From Apium graveolens (taxonomy: Eukaryota > Streptophyta > Magnoliopsida > Apiales > Apiaceae), in assembly GCF_009905375.1 (NCBI RefSeq), contig NC_133657.1, forward strand, positions 61,988,863 to 62,052,862: DNA of 64,000 bases, in the 5' to 3' direction. Under the pieces are notes generated by a model. It was not told the origin of the DNA. It searched no databases and saw only the letters and a list, made by a program, of their open reading frames with translations. Shown here piece after piece: positions 47,735-60,145 of the stretch (position 1 is its first letter; each line of letters begins with the position of its first letter). Position numbers and translations under genes: made by a program.

Positions 47735-49072
47735 TGTTGTGCAAGACATGCCTGTATCATAACAAGACTAAGTCATATTAACAACCCTAAGATTAGTTGT
47801 ATTGTAACCTTAATCTGTAATTCATACTTGTAACACTTAATGTCTCTAAAATGTAAATGGAGCAGACTGGAGCATTTTTCTCTAAACAGTGTCAAGCCTA
47901 AGAATTCTATCTGGAAGAAGATCAAGAAGATCATGCCTCTGAAGAATTATGAAGATGCTTGGAGTTGAATAAATCTGTTTGGTGTAAAACATTCTAAGTC
48001 AAGATCTCTACAAGTCACAGAATTAGTGTTATAGAGAAATCATTCGAGAACTCTAGAATGACTTATCGAGAAGTCATTTAAACTCCAGAGAGTACCGACG
48101 GATGAGTAACATCTACCCGACGGATGAGCAATATCTACTCGATGGATGAGAAATGTCTACTCGACGGATAAGCCATCACTACTCGACGGATAAGCAACAT
48201 CCACCGGGTGTAGAGAACTCAGGAATTTTCTGTCGAGAACTCAGAGATATCAACAAGTATACATTCATTAGAGAACTCTGAGTTATCGATAAGCCAAAGT
48301 CCATTAGAGAACTATGAGTTATCGATAAACCAAAATTCACTAGAGAACTCAGAGTTGTCAATAAGTCTAGGCAACAATGAAGTTTCAGAGATATCGACAA
48401 GCCAACATGCCTATTGAGATGTCGAGTTCTCTACAGCTTAACTGAAGATCTCGAAGTGAAGAAATTTCTCTAAGTACAGAATTGCAGAACAGTTCAATAT
48501 CCAAGGTTGTAAATCAACAAACAGTTCACACAGCTGGATTGAGAAGTCTACAAAGAGCAGCTTGAGAGATGTGCAAGATCAACGACAAAGATTAACTGAC
48601 AGAGGAGATTAAAGTTAACACGGGATGCTAAAGATATGCTAAGCCAGAAATGGAAGATTTGCTTTTCTATAAATAGAAATGACAAGTGACAGTTTAGAAA
48701 AGCTAATAGCATGTTTATTATCCACTGTGTAAACCAGCAGTTAACTGAGTTATAAAGTTAACACTGGTCCTCTAGATAAGTTAAGAAGAACAATCAGAAT
48801 AGAAGAGAGTGTGTGTTCTCTCTCAAGAAAGAAGCTAAGTTCTAAAACAAGAACTTAGAGATTTTGTAGCAAAATACTGCTTGATTTTTAATATAAAATT
48901 AAGTGAGTTTTGAAGATCTTTGTTTTACATATTTGCACAGCTATTTATGTTTAACATCCATTCTACTAAATCATAAACAACAACCAACTGCTAAAGCCTA
49001 AATCGATCAAAAATCAAACATTTAAGCCAAAACACATTCACCCCCGCCTCTGTGTTGTATTCATACCTAACA
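47735..49072 (+). mobile_element. Solo LTR of another copia element (1338 bp), inserted in RLC-2 gag
   Basis: Starts TGTTGTGCAAGAC and ends TACCTAACA, the terminus style of SIRE-like LTRs. Flanks GTTCT (47730-47734) and GTTTT (49073-49077) are a target duplication with one change. Host gag resumes directly after it. There is no interior, which points to LTR-LTR recombination. Two tandem arrays lie inside: a 22-23 bp unit with core TCGACGGATGAG, five copies at 48094-48203, and a unit with core GAGAACTCAGAGTTATC, about four copies at 48231-48370. ATAAATAGAAATG at about 48670 may belong to its promoter. Confidence 0.85.
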
Positions 49073-49077
49073 GTTTT

Positions 49078-50149
49078 GATACTGCTGACTTCAAGGTACC
49101 TCAAACTACTTATGCCTTTCATACTGATGTTATTACTGAGTTGAGAAGATATCTTAAAACCATGTTCATTAGTTATAAAGATCAAACTTTAACATGTGAA
49201 AGATTAACTTCTGAAAATCTTGCTTATAAAAAGAGGAATGATTATTTAGAAAAAGAGTTAGTCATGTTCCATCAAACTCAGAAAGATAGAGATGATGCCT
49301 TTTATGTTAGGGATGAAGTGTTAAAAATGAATAAATCTCTAAAAACAGAGTTAGAAAAGGAAAGAGAGATTATCAAGACTTGGACTAACTCAGGATATTC
49401 TTAGTAGTGGAAACTGGAAAGAGGGCTTAGGTTATGGAGATGATAAGAACAGTAAGGGAACTGTAGAAACTGAGCCTATAGTTGTTAAACAAAAACCAAA
49501 GGTAAATCCTGTTAAGTTTGTAACTGCAAAGTCAGATATTGAGAAATCAGAAGTTAAGGAGAAAGTAACCTCTGACAAACCTAAACAGGATAAGCCAACT
49601 GAAGTTAACATAGGCATAATGACTAAGAAGCAGCTTAAGCATAAGCTGAAAGATGTTAAGAATGTAAACAAGGTAAAGCCACCTAGGAAAAATAGGAATG
49701 AAAAGGAAGGTGTGAACAAAAGTAAAAATTATAAGCCTGTTCCTAATGCTCCTAGAAAAACATGTCATAACTGTGGAAATTCTAATCATCTGGCTTCTTT
49801 TTACAGGAAGAATAAGAATATAAACTCCTTACCTTCAAAATCAGAAGTTAAGAGTCAGTCTGTTAGATATAAGTCACAAACTTGTTTTCATTATGGTAAT
49901 TTATGGCATTCCATTTATACTTGTAAGGAATATCATAGTTTATACTATGATTATTATCAAATAAAACCTTCTGTAAAGAAAGTTAGCATTATTCCTTCTA
50001 GTATAAGTTCTGTTGCAAAGTCTGATATTGCAAATTCTGATAAGAAAACTGTTAACATAAACTCTGATGCTAAATCCGCTGCAAATGTTAACAAACTTAA
50101 AAAGGCCAAAGGATCCAAGCAAGTCTGGTTCCTTAAAACTAATTATTAG
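49078..50149 (+). pseudogene. gag of RLC-2, second part (broken)
   Basis: Gag resumes with a coiled-coil-like helix (LTCERLTSENLAYKKRNDYLEKELV...), a stop at 49402, and a lysine-rich linker. A zinc knuckle CHNCGNSNHLASFY at about 49765 has its last Cys changed to Tyr, and a second finger-like CFHYGNLWHSIYTC lies at about 49887. The double-finger C-terminus is also present in RLC-3 at the left edge of the window. Confidence 0.82.
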
Positions 50150-50161
50150 TGGTCTTTGTGA

Positions 50162-51830
50162 TTGCAGGGCAACAGGAAGAAGATCCTAGTTCTGGACAGT
50201 GGATGTTCAGGATATATGACTGGAAATAAAGCCCTGCTATCAGACTTTATGGAAAAAGTTGGCCCAGATGTTTCTTATGGAGATGACAACATTGGAAAAA
50301 CTCTGGGATATGGAAATATCAATCTTGGGAATGTCATCATTGAAAAAGTAGCTCTGGTCTCAGGACTTAAACATAATCTGCTGAGTGTGAGTCAAATATG
50401 TGACAGAGGTTATCATGTGGATTTCTTTGAAGAACACTGTGAAGTTGTAAGCAAATCTACATGCAAAGTTGTTCTGAAAGGATACAGGCATGGTAAAATT
50501 TATGAAGCCAAGCTTTCAACAAGTATTGATGGTTCTGCAATCTGTCTGTTGAGTAGAGCATCAATTGAAGAAATCTGGGATTGGTACAAGAAACTCTCTC
50601 ATTTAAATTTAAAAATATTAATGAACTAGTCAAGAAAGATCTTGTGAGAGGACTGCCAAAATCAGTATTTGCTCCTGATGGCCTTTGTGATTCATGTCAG
50701 AAGGCAAAACAAAGAAAATCTTCATTCAAGAGCAAGATTGAATCATCAATTCTTGAACCTTATCACCTACTACATGTTGATCTATTTGGTCCAGTGAATG
50801 TCATGTCTATTGCAAAGAAGAAATATGCTATGGTCATAGTGGATGAGTTCACCAGATACATATGGGTGTATTTCTTGCACACAAAAAGTGAAACTGCATC
50901 TATCTTGATTGATCATGTCAAGCAACTGGATAAATTGGTCAAAGATTCTGTGAAGATCATAAGAAGTGATAATGGCACTGAGTTCAAGAATTTGATCATG
51001 GAAGAGTTCTGCAAAGACCATGTAATCAAGCAGGAATTTTCTGCTCCTGGAACTCCTCAGCAAAATGGAATTGTTGAAAGAAAGAATAGAACTCTTATTG
51101 AAGCTGCACGAACTATGCTTGATGAAGCAAAGTTGCCAACCTACTTTTGGGCTGAAGCTGTGCAGACTGCTTGTTTTACTCAGAATGCAACACTTATCAA
51201 CAAGCATGGAAAAACACCATATGAGATGGTGAAGAAAAAGAAGCCAAATCTGAAGTATTTTCATGTATTTAGAAGTAAGTGTTTTGTTCTTAAGACTCAT
51301 CCCGAACAGCTATCCAAATTTGATCTAAAAGCTGATGAAGGAATTTTTGTTGGATATCCACTTTCTACAAAAGCCTTCAGAGTCTATAATTTAAGAACAA
51401 GGGTTGTCATGGAATCTATCGATGTCTCTTTTGATGATAAGAAGATTACTGGACTTGAAGATTTCAATGATCATGATCAGCTGAGATTCGAAAATGAAGT
51501 TTTAAATTCTGATTCTGTAAATCCTGACAATCTAAATCCTGATACTGCAAACTCTAATGGATTAAACTCTGATATTATTGAAAATATGGTGACTACGCCT
51601 AAGGAAAATGCACCTGTGCAGGGGGAGCATACTGAAGATCCAACCACATCTCAAGAAGCATCAGAACCTACAACAGGCTCTTCAAGTTCTGATGGGCCAA
51701 GTTCTGATAATTCTGGAAACTCATGTTCTGATATTTCTGGAAACTCAAATAATGAAGGATCCAACTCAGAGAGCATAATTTCAGGGGGACCTCAGAAAAT
51801 GTTGATGGAGACAGCATGGATCATGGGGGA
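50162..51830 (+). pseudogene. RLC-2 protease and integrase
   Basis: 50162-50629 holds the copia protease (LVLDSGCSGYMTGNKALL) and the pre-integrase region (LKHNLLSVSQICDRGYHV; WYKKLSHLN). The frame shifts near 50600 and goes on at 50581-51927 with the zinc-binding motif end CDSCQKAKQRKSSFKS and catalytic blocks HVDLFGP (Asp), IIRSDNGTEFKN (Asp) and GTPQQNGIVERKNRTL (Glu). KYFHVFRSKCFVLK and a serine/asparagine-rich linker follow. The DDE residues are kept; the frame change is the main lesion. Confidence 0.9.
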
Positions 51831-52978
51831 GCATCCAGTTCTAGAGAAAACCTTCCATCTGCAAGGAAGTGGACTAAAGCACTTTATGGCCTTAAGCAAG
51901 CTCCAAGAGCATGGTATGAGATATTAGTTCAGTTTCTACTGGAAAGTGGATTTAACAGAGGGACTTTTGACAAAACATTGTTCTACCTCAACCATGGAAA
52001 GGGCTTACTTTTGGTGCAAATATATGTTGATGATATCATTTTTGGTTCTACAAATGACAGACTTTGTAAGAAGTTTGCCAAGCTGATGCAGTCAAGATAT
52101 CAAATGAGTATGATGGGAGAACTTAACTATTTTTTAGGCCTTCAAATCAAGCAGAATGAAGAAGGAATTTTATTTGTCAATCTAAGTACACCAGAAATTT
52201 GTTGAAGAAATTTGGAATGCAGGATTGTTCAAGTGCATCCACTCCTATGGCCACTACAACTAAGTTGGATAAGGATACTGGTAAATCAGTAGATATTACT
52301 GATTACAGAGGTATGATTGGCTCTCTACTCTATCTAACTGCAAGTAGACCTAATATCATGTATGCTACCTGTCTTTGTGCAAGATTTCAAGCAGATCCAA
52401 GAGAACCTCACTTAACAGCTGTGAAAAGAATTTTCAAGTACCTTAAGGGTACAACTGATCTGGGATTGTGGTATCCTAGAGAATCAGACTTTAAGCTAAT
52501 AGGTTACTCAGATGCAGATTTTGCAAGATGCAAAATTGACAGGAAAAGCACAAATGGAAACTGCCAATTTCTTGGAGGCATATTGGTTTCTTGGTTTAGC
52601 AAGAAACAGAAGTAAATTTCCACATCAACTGCAGAAGCAAAATATATTGTTGCAGGAAGCTGTTGTGCACAGATTCTTTGGATGAAGAATCAGTTACTGG
52701 ATTATAGGTTAGAATTTTCAAAAATCTCTATTTACTGTGATAATCAAAGTGCTATTGCTATGACAGGTAATCCAGTTCAACATTCAATGAAAAAGCACAT
52801 CATCATAAGGTACCACTTCATAAGGGAACATGTGGATGACGGTACAGTGGAATTGCATTTTGTTCCCACAGATCAATAACTAACAGATATCTTCACAAAA
52901 CCACTGTGTGAAGCTACTTTTACAAGATTGGTAAATGAACTTGGAATGGTTTCAGGTTCTTTCTCTAAATCTGCTTAG
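51831..52978 (+). pseudogene. RLC-2 reverse transcriptase (N-terminal half deleted) and RNase H
   Basis: The linker ARKWTK is joined directly to ALYGLKQAPRAWYE, so the first part of the RT (fingers and the first catalytic Asp region) is missing. The YVDDIIFGST block with its aspartates remains. Then come GELNYFLGLQIKQ, a frame change near 52200, and RNase H with GSLLYLTASRPNIMYA, GYSDADFARCKID, YCDNQSAIAM and HFVPTDQ. A stop at 52612 and one at 52877 interrupt it. The final residues (LTDIFTKPL, FTRLVNELGM) end near 52978. Confidence 0.9.
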
Positions 52979-54481
52979 TTTATGTTCTGATACATCAGAC
53001 TTTATGATCAGTGTTTACAGATATTACATCTTTGTGTATTTTGTGCTTAATTAGAAATCTTCTAGGTGCTGATTGTTGTCTGATGTGAATTTCTAAACTC
53101 TGATAGTGATATGAATATTTCTGTGACTATTCAATCCAATGAGGATAAATGTGCTAGATGCTGACGTAGTAATCTTTAATATACTAAAGATCCCATATTT
53201 GAAGTAATTGTTTATATGGAAATCTTTTTAACACAAGCAAATTCTGATATTGAGCTTAGTTAAGTTTACTTTGTGTATCTTATTACTAAGTCAAAAACTA
53301 GAATAGTGCTTCTTATCTGTTAAGTTCTGATGTTAGTAAATCTGGTGGATGTACTAAGTGCTGATAAGCCTCACTTATCAAAAGAAAAAGAAAAGAAAAA
53401 GAAATAAAAATCAGGTACTCCTTTGAGATCTAGAGTAAAAACTGTGAAAGGGAAGACCCAAGTGCATTGCTGGTATTAAGTAATATGCATCTGGAAAGGA
53501 AAAATAAATATTTTTCTTGGTGACTTTTCACACTCTATGATTACTGGAGAAATAATCTGATAACAGCATAAATTCTGATAAGCAGTCGTGACTCACTTAC
53601 ACTGAGAAGCCACTGTAAAATGGAATTTCAAAAGATGCATAAAATGAGCACAAAACAGTTGAGGTGGACTCATGCATGAACTCATTCTAAAGTAGACTTC
53701 AGAATAATGACAGATTTTGAGCAAAATTCTTAGTTATGCCTTATTTCTAAGATGTACTGAAGTGAATCAGACTTTACTCTTTGTCTGATATTTAGCTTAA
53801 TGCACACACTTACACTTCATATGAATGATGAAAATTACTGTGGTGATCAATGTTGTTTTAGATGAACAGTCTATGTGTCAGATTGCATAAATTCTGAGGA
53901 AAAGTTCTGATGGAAGTTCTGATGATTAAGTTCTGATGAAACCATATCAGTATTTGTGTGAAGAATTACAGAAATACACATTCACTTTTTGAGTTAAGGA
54001 GCCATATTCTGATGACTTTTAAATCTTGATAATAATCAAGTTCTGATGCTGACGTGGCAGTATTTATTTACTTGGTTTATTTTTGGTCATTATCTGAACG
54101 ATAATATTTTTACAGAGTATTGGTTAATGTGAGATAAAACAGTCATAATCATTATGGGTTAGTGGTTAATGTGTATGTCCTGAAAAACTGCATGTGCACG
54201 GTAATTATTGCTTATTTTACGTGCTCATTAACTCTCATTCTAACCGTTTACTGACTGTTCAAATGGTGCCAGGTGTAAAGTGTTTCCCATGCTTCAAAAA
54301 TATGACTGTTGAGTGGAGAGAGTATATATATGAGAGATAAAATATTTTCTAATCTTTTACTTACTTTTCTATTCTAAATCTCTTTTTCTTTCTCTCTTTT
54401 ATTTTCTGAAGTTGTTTTTCTCTCAGGACTTTTTACAGACACTTTGCAAACATACTCTTCCTCACTTAATTTCTTACAGAG
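52979..54481 (+). other. RLC-2 spacer between pol and the third ORF
   Basis: 1.5 kb without a supported frame. Short TTCTGAT-type strings recur. A TATA-like GTATATATATGAGAG near 54321 followed by CT-rich sequence could serve as a separate promoter for the third ORF, but this is inference. Confidence 0.5.
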
Positions 54482-57400
54482 ATGGCACCAAAAGACGTAA
54501 TTTTTGATGGAGCTAAGTTTGTTCCTAATAACTTCTCCGCTATTCTTAGCAAGTCAGAAGCCCAATCAGAACTTCACTTCATTCAGGACTTTTTTGCTAG
54601 TTCTGATATTGGGTACACTCTGACCGAACCTGATGCAGTCTCTGGTACTAAAGTGCTGGAGTTTTGGAGAAGCGGAGTATATGATAATGGTGGTGCTCAA
54701 GGGTCCCCAAGTATTATTTTTTCATCATGGGAGGATGAGCATGTCGTGACATTGGCTATGGTTAGACAAGCACTGCAGCTGCCTTAGAACTGTGTTTATT
54801 CTACTGTTGAAGAGTCGGTTCTTCAAAACATGATGGCCAGTCTGGGGTATGAGAGGACATTGGCTAAGCTGGGTCAGTTGAAGAGATCCTACATAAGGAG
54901 GGAATGGAGTTTCTTCTTTGACTGCATAACCAAGGCTTTTGCAAACAAATGTTCTAATTTCGATGCAATCCCCATATTCAGCCAACAAATCGGGTATGCT
55001 CTCATTAATCAAACTGATTTTGATTATGCACGTGCTGTCTTAGGTTTTATTAGGGATAGAATGACAGAAGATAGAAATATTGTTTACTTTGCTAGATTCT
55101 GTCAGCTTATCTATAGTTTTTGTTGTGATAATAAGCCCCAATCAGCTAGTGAATTAATTTCATCATTCAGACTAGCTAAAAGAGCTTTTAATGACTTATT
55201 ATCTACTGATAATAAGAAGGTTGTGTTAAGACCCCTCCTAGTTCTTTTATCTGTTAAACAAGCCTTAATAACCTACGATCCATTTAAATACACTGAACTA
55301 TATCCTGATGTTCAACCATCAGAACCTCATCCATCAGCACCTACCACCTCTACACAAACATCTCAAACTTCTCAACCTCAACCTTCAGATCCTACATTGC
55401 AGCCTTCATCTTCCAAACCCAAGAGGACTAAGAAAGTACCTCAGACTCAACAGAAGAGAAGGGGATTTATTATGCGAGATGAATCAGATGCTGAGGAATA
55501 TGTTCCAATATCAGAACCTGTTGTTTTAGAAGCTGAGAAGATTTCTTCTCAGAAAGATACTGTAACTGGGAGTTCTAGGCCCCTCAAAAGGCTTAGAAAG
55601 TTAAATTCTGATGATAAAGCTCCTACAGTGTCTCCACCTTTGAAGAAATTAAAGAAACAAAGAGCTCACATGGACATAGTTGAGTCAGATTCAGATGGAG
55701 TGGAAGCAGCTAAGGAAGGGGATCAGGAATCTCTGATCTCAACAGAACCTATTGTTATTGAATCACTTCCTTCTGCACAACATGAAAATGCTCAAGCTAA
55801 AATACCTACACCTCCTATGTCACCTATAGTTGATCCAGTACATACTGAAGAACCAGGTACAAGTGCTGAAATTGATATTCATAACTTGTTTGTGCCTGAG
55901 GTTTTGTACTTGGAAGCTCCACCAATTCAACTCAATCCACCAACAACATCAATTTTGGATATTGATCAGAACCTGGCTGCAGATCAAAATTTAGAGGATA
56001 ATGTTGAAGCCTCTATAGCCTCACATACTGCTATTTTATCAGAGGATGCTGATACTGCAGGATGTACAAGTTCTGATGCTGCTAATGAAGAAATTACTGG
56101 TGAAGCTGCTGTCAATTTAGATGCTGATGCAGCTGGTCCATCAGGACATACACCTCAACAAACTGTTCATAAAGCTGATTTAGTCAAGAAGTGCTGATAC
56201 TGCAGGATCTACAAGTTCTGATGCTGCTAATGAAGAAATTACTGGTGAAGCTGCTGTCAATTTAGATGCTGATGCAGCTGGTCCATCAGGACATACACCT
56301 CAACAAACTGTTCATAAAGCTGATTTAGTCAAGAAGTTTATTGTAGGGGAAGCACCAGTACCTTGGAGTGAAACTCCTAGAGGAAATGAGTGGACTAAAG
56401 AATGTAACTCAGTTAGTTTTGTTCCTTCTGAAAAGATTATTGCTGAGCATCTTGCAAAAGTTGATGAAATGCTGATAAATGATGATTTCAAGGCACATCT
56501 GCGAGTTACTGTATTGAGTACAAGGCACCTTCAAGGTCAATACTCAATAACTCATGACAAGGTGAACAAAATTCAGGAAGCTCTAATCCAGCAAGATATG
56601 AATGTGAAACTTGAAAAGACCAGATTTTTCAAGCCAGCCTTTGACAGAATTGCCTACATTGAGAAAACTCAGGAGAAGCAACAAACTCAAATTGAAGAAA
56701 TTCTGAAGAATCAAGCTTCTCACCAAAGTCAACTCAATGAGATCCAATCCTCAGTGAAATTGCTTGTCTCTCTTCTTTTACCTGCTGATGCCAAAAAGGG
56801 GGAGAAAGTGATTAAGTCCAAATGCAAATCTATTCAGACACTGAAAGGAAAAGATGATGGAAATGATGACCAGGGAAACTCTAATAAGGGTAGAGGTCAA
56901 GGTCAAGGCAAAGGATTTTCATCAAGTAAAGCTAGAATTACAAGTCAAGGAACAAGTTCTGATACTGGGAGAAGAATAAGTTCTGATACTGGTAAAAGGA
57001 TAAGTTCTGGTGAATATTTGGAACTTGATGAAGAAATTTCAAAGCAGTTATTTCTTAAAGAAAATCCAGAATGGACTTTGAGAGTCTAAAGGAAGAAGAA
57101 GCTAGACTCAAAGCAGAAGGTGCCAAGACAAAATCTATAGCTTCTGTTGTAGACAAGAAATTTCCAAAGCCTAAGGGTATTGTGATAAAGAAAAGAACAA
57201 GTTCTGAGGCAATCAAAGCCAAATCACAAATGGGAATTGATCCAAGGTCCAAGGGCAAAGAAAAAGTTGATGAACCTGTAAAGGTTTATATGTCAGTCAT
57301 GGATGAAGAAATAACTGATGATGAAGAAGATACTAGTCTTACTCTGATTTTAAAGAAGATTTCTCAAACAACATCTGACATGGCTCATGTTGTTCAGAGT

Positions 57401-58297
57401 CAAGATGTAGTAAGTTCTGATATGACAGTGAAGCAAGCAACCTCTGACATAGCTCAAGTTGGCTTGATATCAGAAGATAAGGAAAAGGAAACCTCTGACA
57501 TTACTCATGTTAAACCTTCAAAAATACTCCTACCAGGATTCACCAAAGCTAAACAGGCTCAACCTTTGAAGACTGCAACTAGTGGTTTTGAAGCAAGAGT
57601 TGTTACAGGAAAGGAAGCAAGAGATAAATCTGGATTGGGTAGTTCTGATGAAAGAAGAGTACATAACACTACTAATGATCCAACTTCCTTAAGTGAACCA
57701 GGTGTTGGAGCAACTCCTGAAAGATTGAATCGACTTGAATCTGTACAAATGGTTTACCATACCTTCTTGAAAGAACATATATTGTTATATTTTATGACAG
57801 ATGGAAGTGTATACCAGATTAAGCAGAATGCTATACCACTGAAGTATTTTGAGGAACTGGAACATGTTCTATTCCTACTTCAAGTGAAAGACAGATTAAT
57901 AGATAGTGTTGCAGGATATTTAAAGTCTCAAATTCAAAGACAGAAGAAGCTTTGTTCTGTAAAGTCTGACAGCACATACTGTCCCAAGTACAGAGATCAC
58001 AAAGGTGATATTATCGATATGAAGCCTAACTTTGCTAGGATTATAACTACTTTTCTGGGTTATAAGGCTGTGAAATTCAATCTAGAGTCTGACAAGGCAT
58101 GTCTGATTAGACTAGATCAGGAGATAAGAAAAGCTAAGATAAGTGATCTCAGAGCAGCTATTTTTCAAACTGGAGAAGATACAGCTGAATTGATAAATGC
58201 TAAAAGGAGAATGGTTAATGAACTTGAATATGCTGAGAGATGTTTGTTGAAGAACTATCTCAGGACAACTCCTGATATCAAAGAGATCAGAAATTGA
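54482..58297 (+). pseudogene. Third ORF of RLC-2 (SIRE env-like position; coiled coil), three lesions
   Basis: ATG at 54482 (MAPKDVIFDGAKFVPNNFSA). The N-terminal third is a helical domain I do not recognise (RREWSFFFDCITKAFANKC, NQTDFDYARAVLGF). A proline/serine/threonine-rich middle with basic KPKRTKK follows, then an acidic stretch, a coiled coil (AYIEKTQEKQQTQIEEILKN near 56665) and a C-terminal part (57071-58297) with a lysine-rich and helical end. Lesions are a TAG at 54785, an out-of-frame 145-bp tandem duplication (56048-56337) and a one-base frame change near 57071. No signal peptide or convincing membrane span is visible, so an envelope function is not supported. It may be an accessory or Gag-like protein. 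Confidence 0.7.
56048..56337 (+). repeat. 145-bp tandem duplication in the third ORF of RLC-2
   Basis: Copies at 56048-56192 and 56193-56337 differ at about one base (GGATGTACA against GGATCTACA). Since 145 is not a multiple of three, the frame is lost at the junction (stop at 56195). Confidence 0.93.
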
Positions 58298-58507
58298 AAT
58301 TGAAGCCAAGTCAAAGATCTACAACTGCTTAAATTCTGAAGTATATACAGACTGAAGCTGTTATCAGAAGTTAAAGATGGTAAAGCTGAAAGGACTGTAA
58401 GTTGTAGTTATCTAGTCAAATTCTCATGCATTTGTACTTAATGTTTTTGACATCATCAAATATCTGTTGAACTTGTATATTATGCTAATTTACAAGTTGG
58501 GGGAGAT

Positions 58508-59127
58508 TGTTAGATATATTTGATAATGTCTTGTGTAATATGATTTGTATTTAGTTTTCAGATCTTACCTAACAGGACAAATCAGTACTTAACTGGAAAT
58601 CAGCACTTATACTGAAGACAGAACTTAAGATATCAGAACTTAAGTTATCAGAACTTAAGTGGTCAGAAGATATTTATCAGGAGATAATATCAGGACTTAA
58701 GATGACTTTCAGATAAGGCAGGCGGCTGATTGAAAGGAAAGAAGATCGAGACTAAGACAGAAATAAATATGCATGAATAAGGAATTCTATGAAGAATAGA
58801 ATACTTGGAAGAAAAGATAACTGGTTGATATATTTTAGGAAGCAGAATTATATTTCATATCAATTAGAAGATTATCTTGTAACTATGTAGTATATAAACA
58901 CAGGCACAGAGTTTACACTATAAGTGTTACGATTATCGAAATTATTATTCTTAGTAACTCTAGCAGCTCTCGTGATAATTTGTTCATCCCTGAGAGAGGA
59001 CAGTTCCATATTGTAACATAGTTTATTGTGTTGAATAAAATCTGTTTTCTGTTACTTGAGTTCTTATATTCGATTTGATTGTGCTATACACTGTATTCAA
59101 CCCCCTTCTACAGTGTGTGACCAAACA
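58508..59127 (+). repeat. 3' LTR of RLC-2
   Basis: Starts TGTTAGATATATTTG after the purine tract GTTGGGGGAGAT and ends GACCAAACA, followed by the ACTCA duplication. Confidence 0.94.
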
Positions 59128-59666
59128 ACTCATCATCACTATCGCTCACATTCAATTCATACTCATCATTATCCTCAGGATCCTGAGAAATATTTGACAA
59201 TACCCTTTAATTCCCTTATATCTTGTTCCTCATCCATTTCTTGTTGTGTAGATTGTCCAAAAGAATTGTCCATATTAATTTCTTCTTGACTAGGGATAAC
59301 CTCAAATGGCTGAAGTGGCTGAGTGACAAATAACTCTACATATCTATTTGTCCTAGGTCTTTCCTTGTTAGATAATAATGTACATATTAGCATAAGATCA
59401 GCATCTTTCTCTAACTCAAATAAACCACGTCCCATTGTTGTTCCAGGTATTTTATAGTACAATACATCATACCCACCCTTTGATCCACTTTCAACTAACA
59501 TATTTTTAATCTCTAGTAGGTTAATAGCATCACTATCACATAAATCCACAAATACAACAGAATCACCATTATATCTCTTAGGGTTATCTATCAGTTCACC
59601 ATCAAAATACAGTTTAATTGAGAAAAGCTCGTCATCTGGCATAAATAACACCCAAAACCCAATCAA
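59128..59666 (-). pseudogene. MULE-1 transposase, N-terminal PB1-like region
   Basis: A 163-codon minus-strand frame (59666-59175). The likely protein start is MPDDELFSIKLYFDGEL near 59642, and the region continues as a PB1-like fold (VVFVDLCDSDAINLLEIKNML; YDVLYYKIPG; LFELEKDADL). PB1-like domains sit at the N-terminus of many plant MULE transposases. The end of the frame changes to another frame (QDPEDNDEYELNVSDSDDE) and then meets the RLC-2 insertion. The acidic sequence continues at 45822. It starts about 480 bp inside the right TIR. An upstream leader exon near 59900-59930 is possible but unproven. Confidence 0.78.
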
Positions 59667-60145
59667 TAAGTAAACTAAGCCATTTTATGTAAACACAGTC
59701 AAATAATTACTTCAAACAAATCCTTGTAACACTATGATATCAGATTAGTTATAAGTAAGTGCAAAGATATACTTAACATGCGAAATATCATATTACATAC
59801 ACATTCATTGATCAAGCAAACAACACCCCCAATTTTATGATCACTATTAACGGAATATACATGCAAGTAAGGAGTATAGAATTACCGGTATATTCGGGAC
59901 GGGACATTGATAGAGTTTAAAGGCATTTTCATCTTCCTTGGGCCTTGGTCTCCACATCATTTTTACTCCGATTCAAGTTTCAGTCTGCCTTTAATTTAGG
60001 GGTTTTTCTACGCGGTTGGGGAATTGAGAAATTTCTTTTGAGGGAAATTATATGACCTATGTGATAATAATAGAGGTGTTATGTGAGTACAAATTAAACT
60101 TTTACCAATTTAGCCATTTGTTTAATTAAAAGATTAGGGATATGT

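Larger units (their letters stand above)
45823..59127 (+). mobile_element. RLC-2: SIRE-like Ty1/copia retrotransposon with a third ORF (13.3 kb)
   Basis: LTRs at 45823-46444 (622 bp) and 58508-59127 (620 bp) differ at about 18 places by eye, near 97% identity. The target duplication ACTCA is perfect (45818-45822 and 59128-59132). A primer-binding site (GTGGTATCCGAGC, one change from consensus) follows the 5' LTR, and the purine tract TTGGGGGAGAT precedes the 3' LTR. Gag, protease, integrase, a shortened reverse transcriptase and RNase H are followed by a long extra ORF, the SIRE/Maximus layout. A solo LTR is inserted in gag. Confidence 0.93.

Noticed and set aside
48094..48370. CRISPR-like spaced repeats
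   Set aside because: Tandem arrays inside a plant solo LTR, with degenerate units and no true spacers.
54482..58297. Integrated plant virus or envelope gene
   Set aside because: It lies between pol and the 3' LTR of a complete copia element, and shows no viral coat, movement or fusion features.
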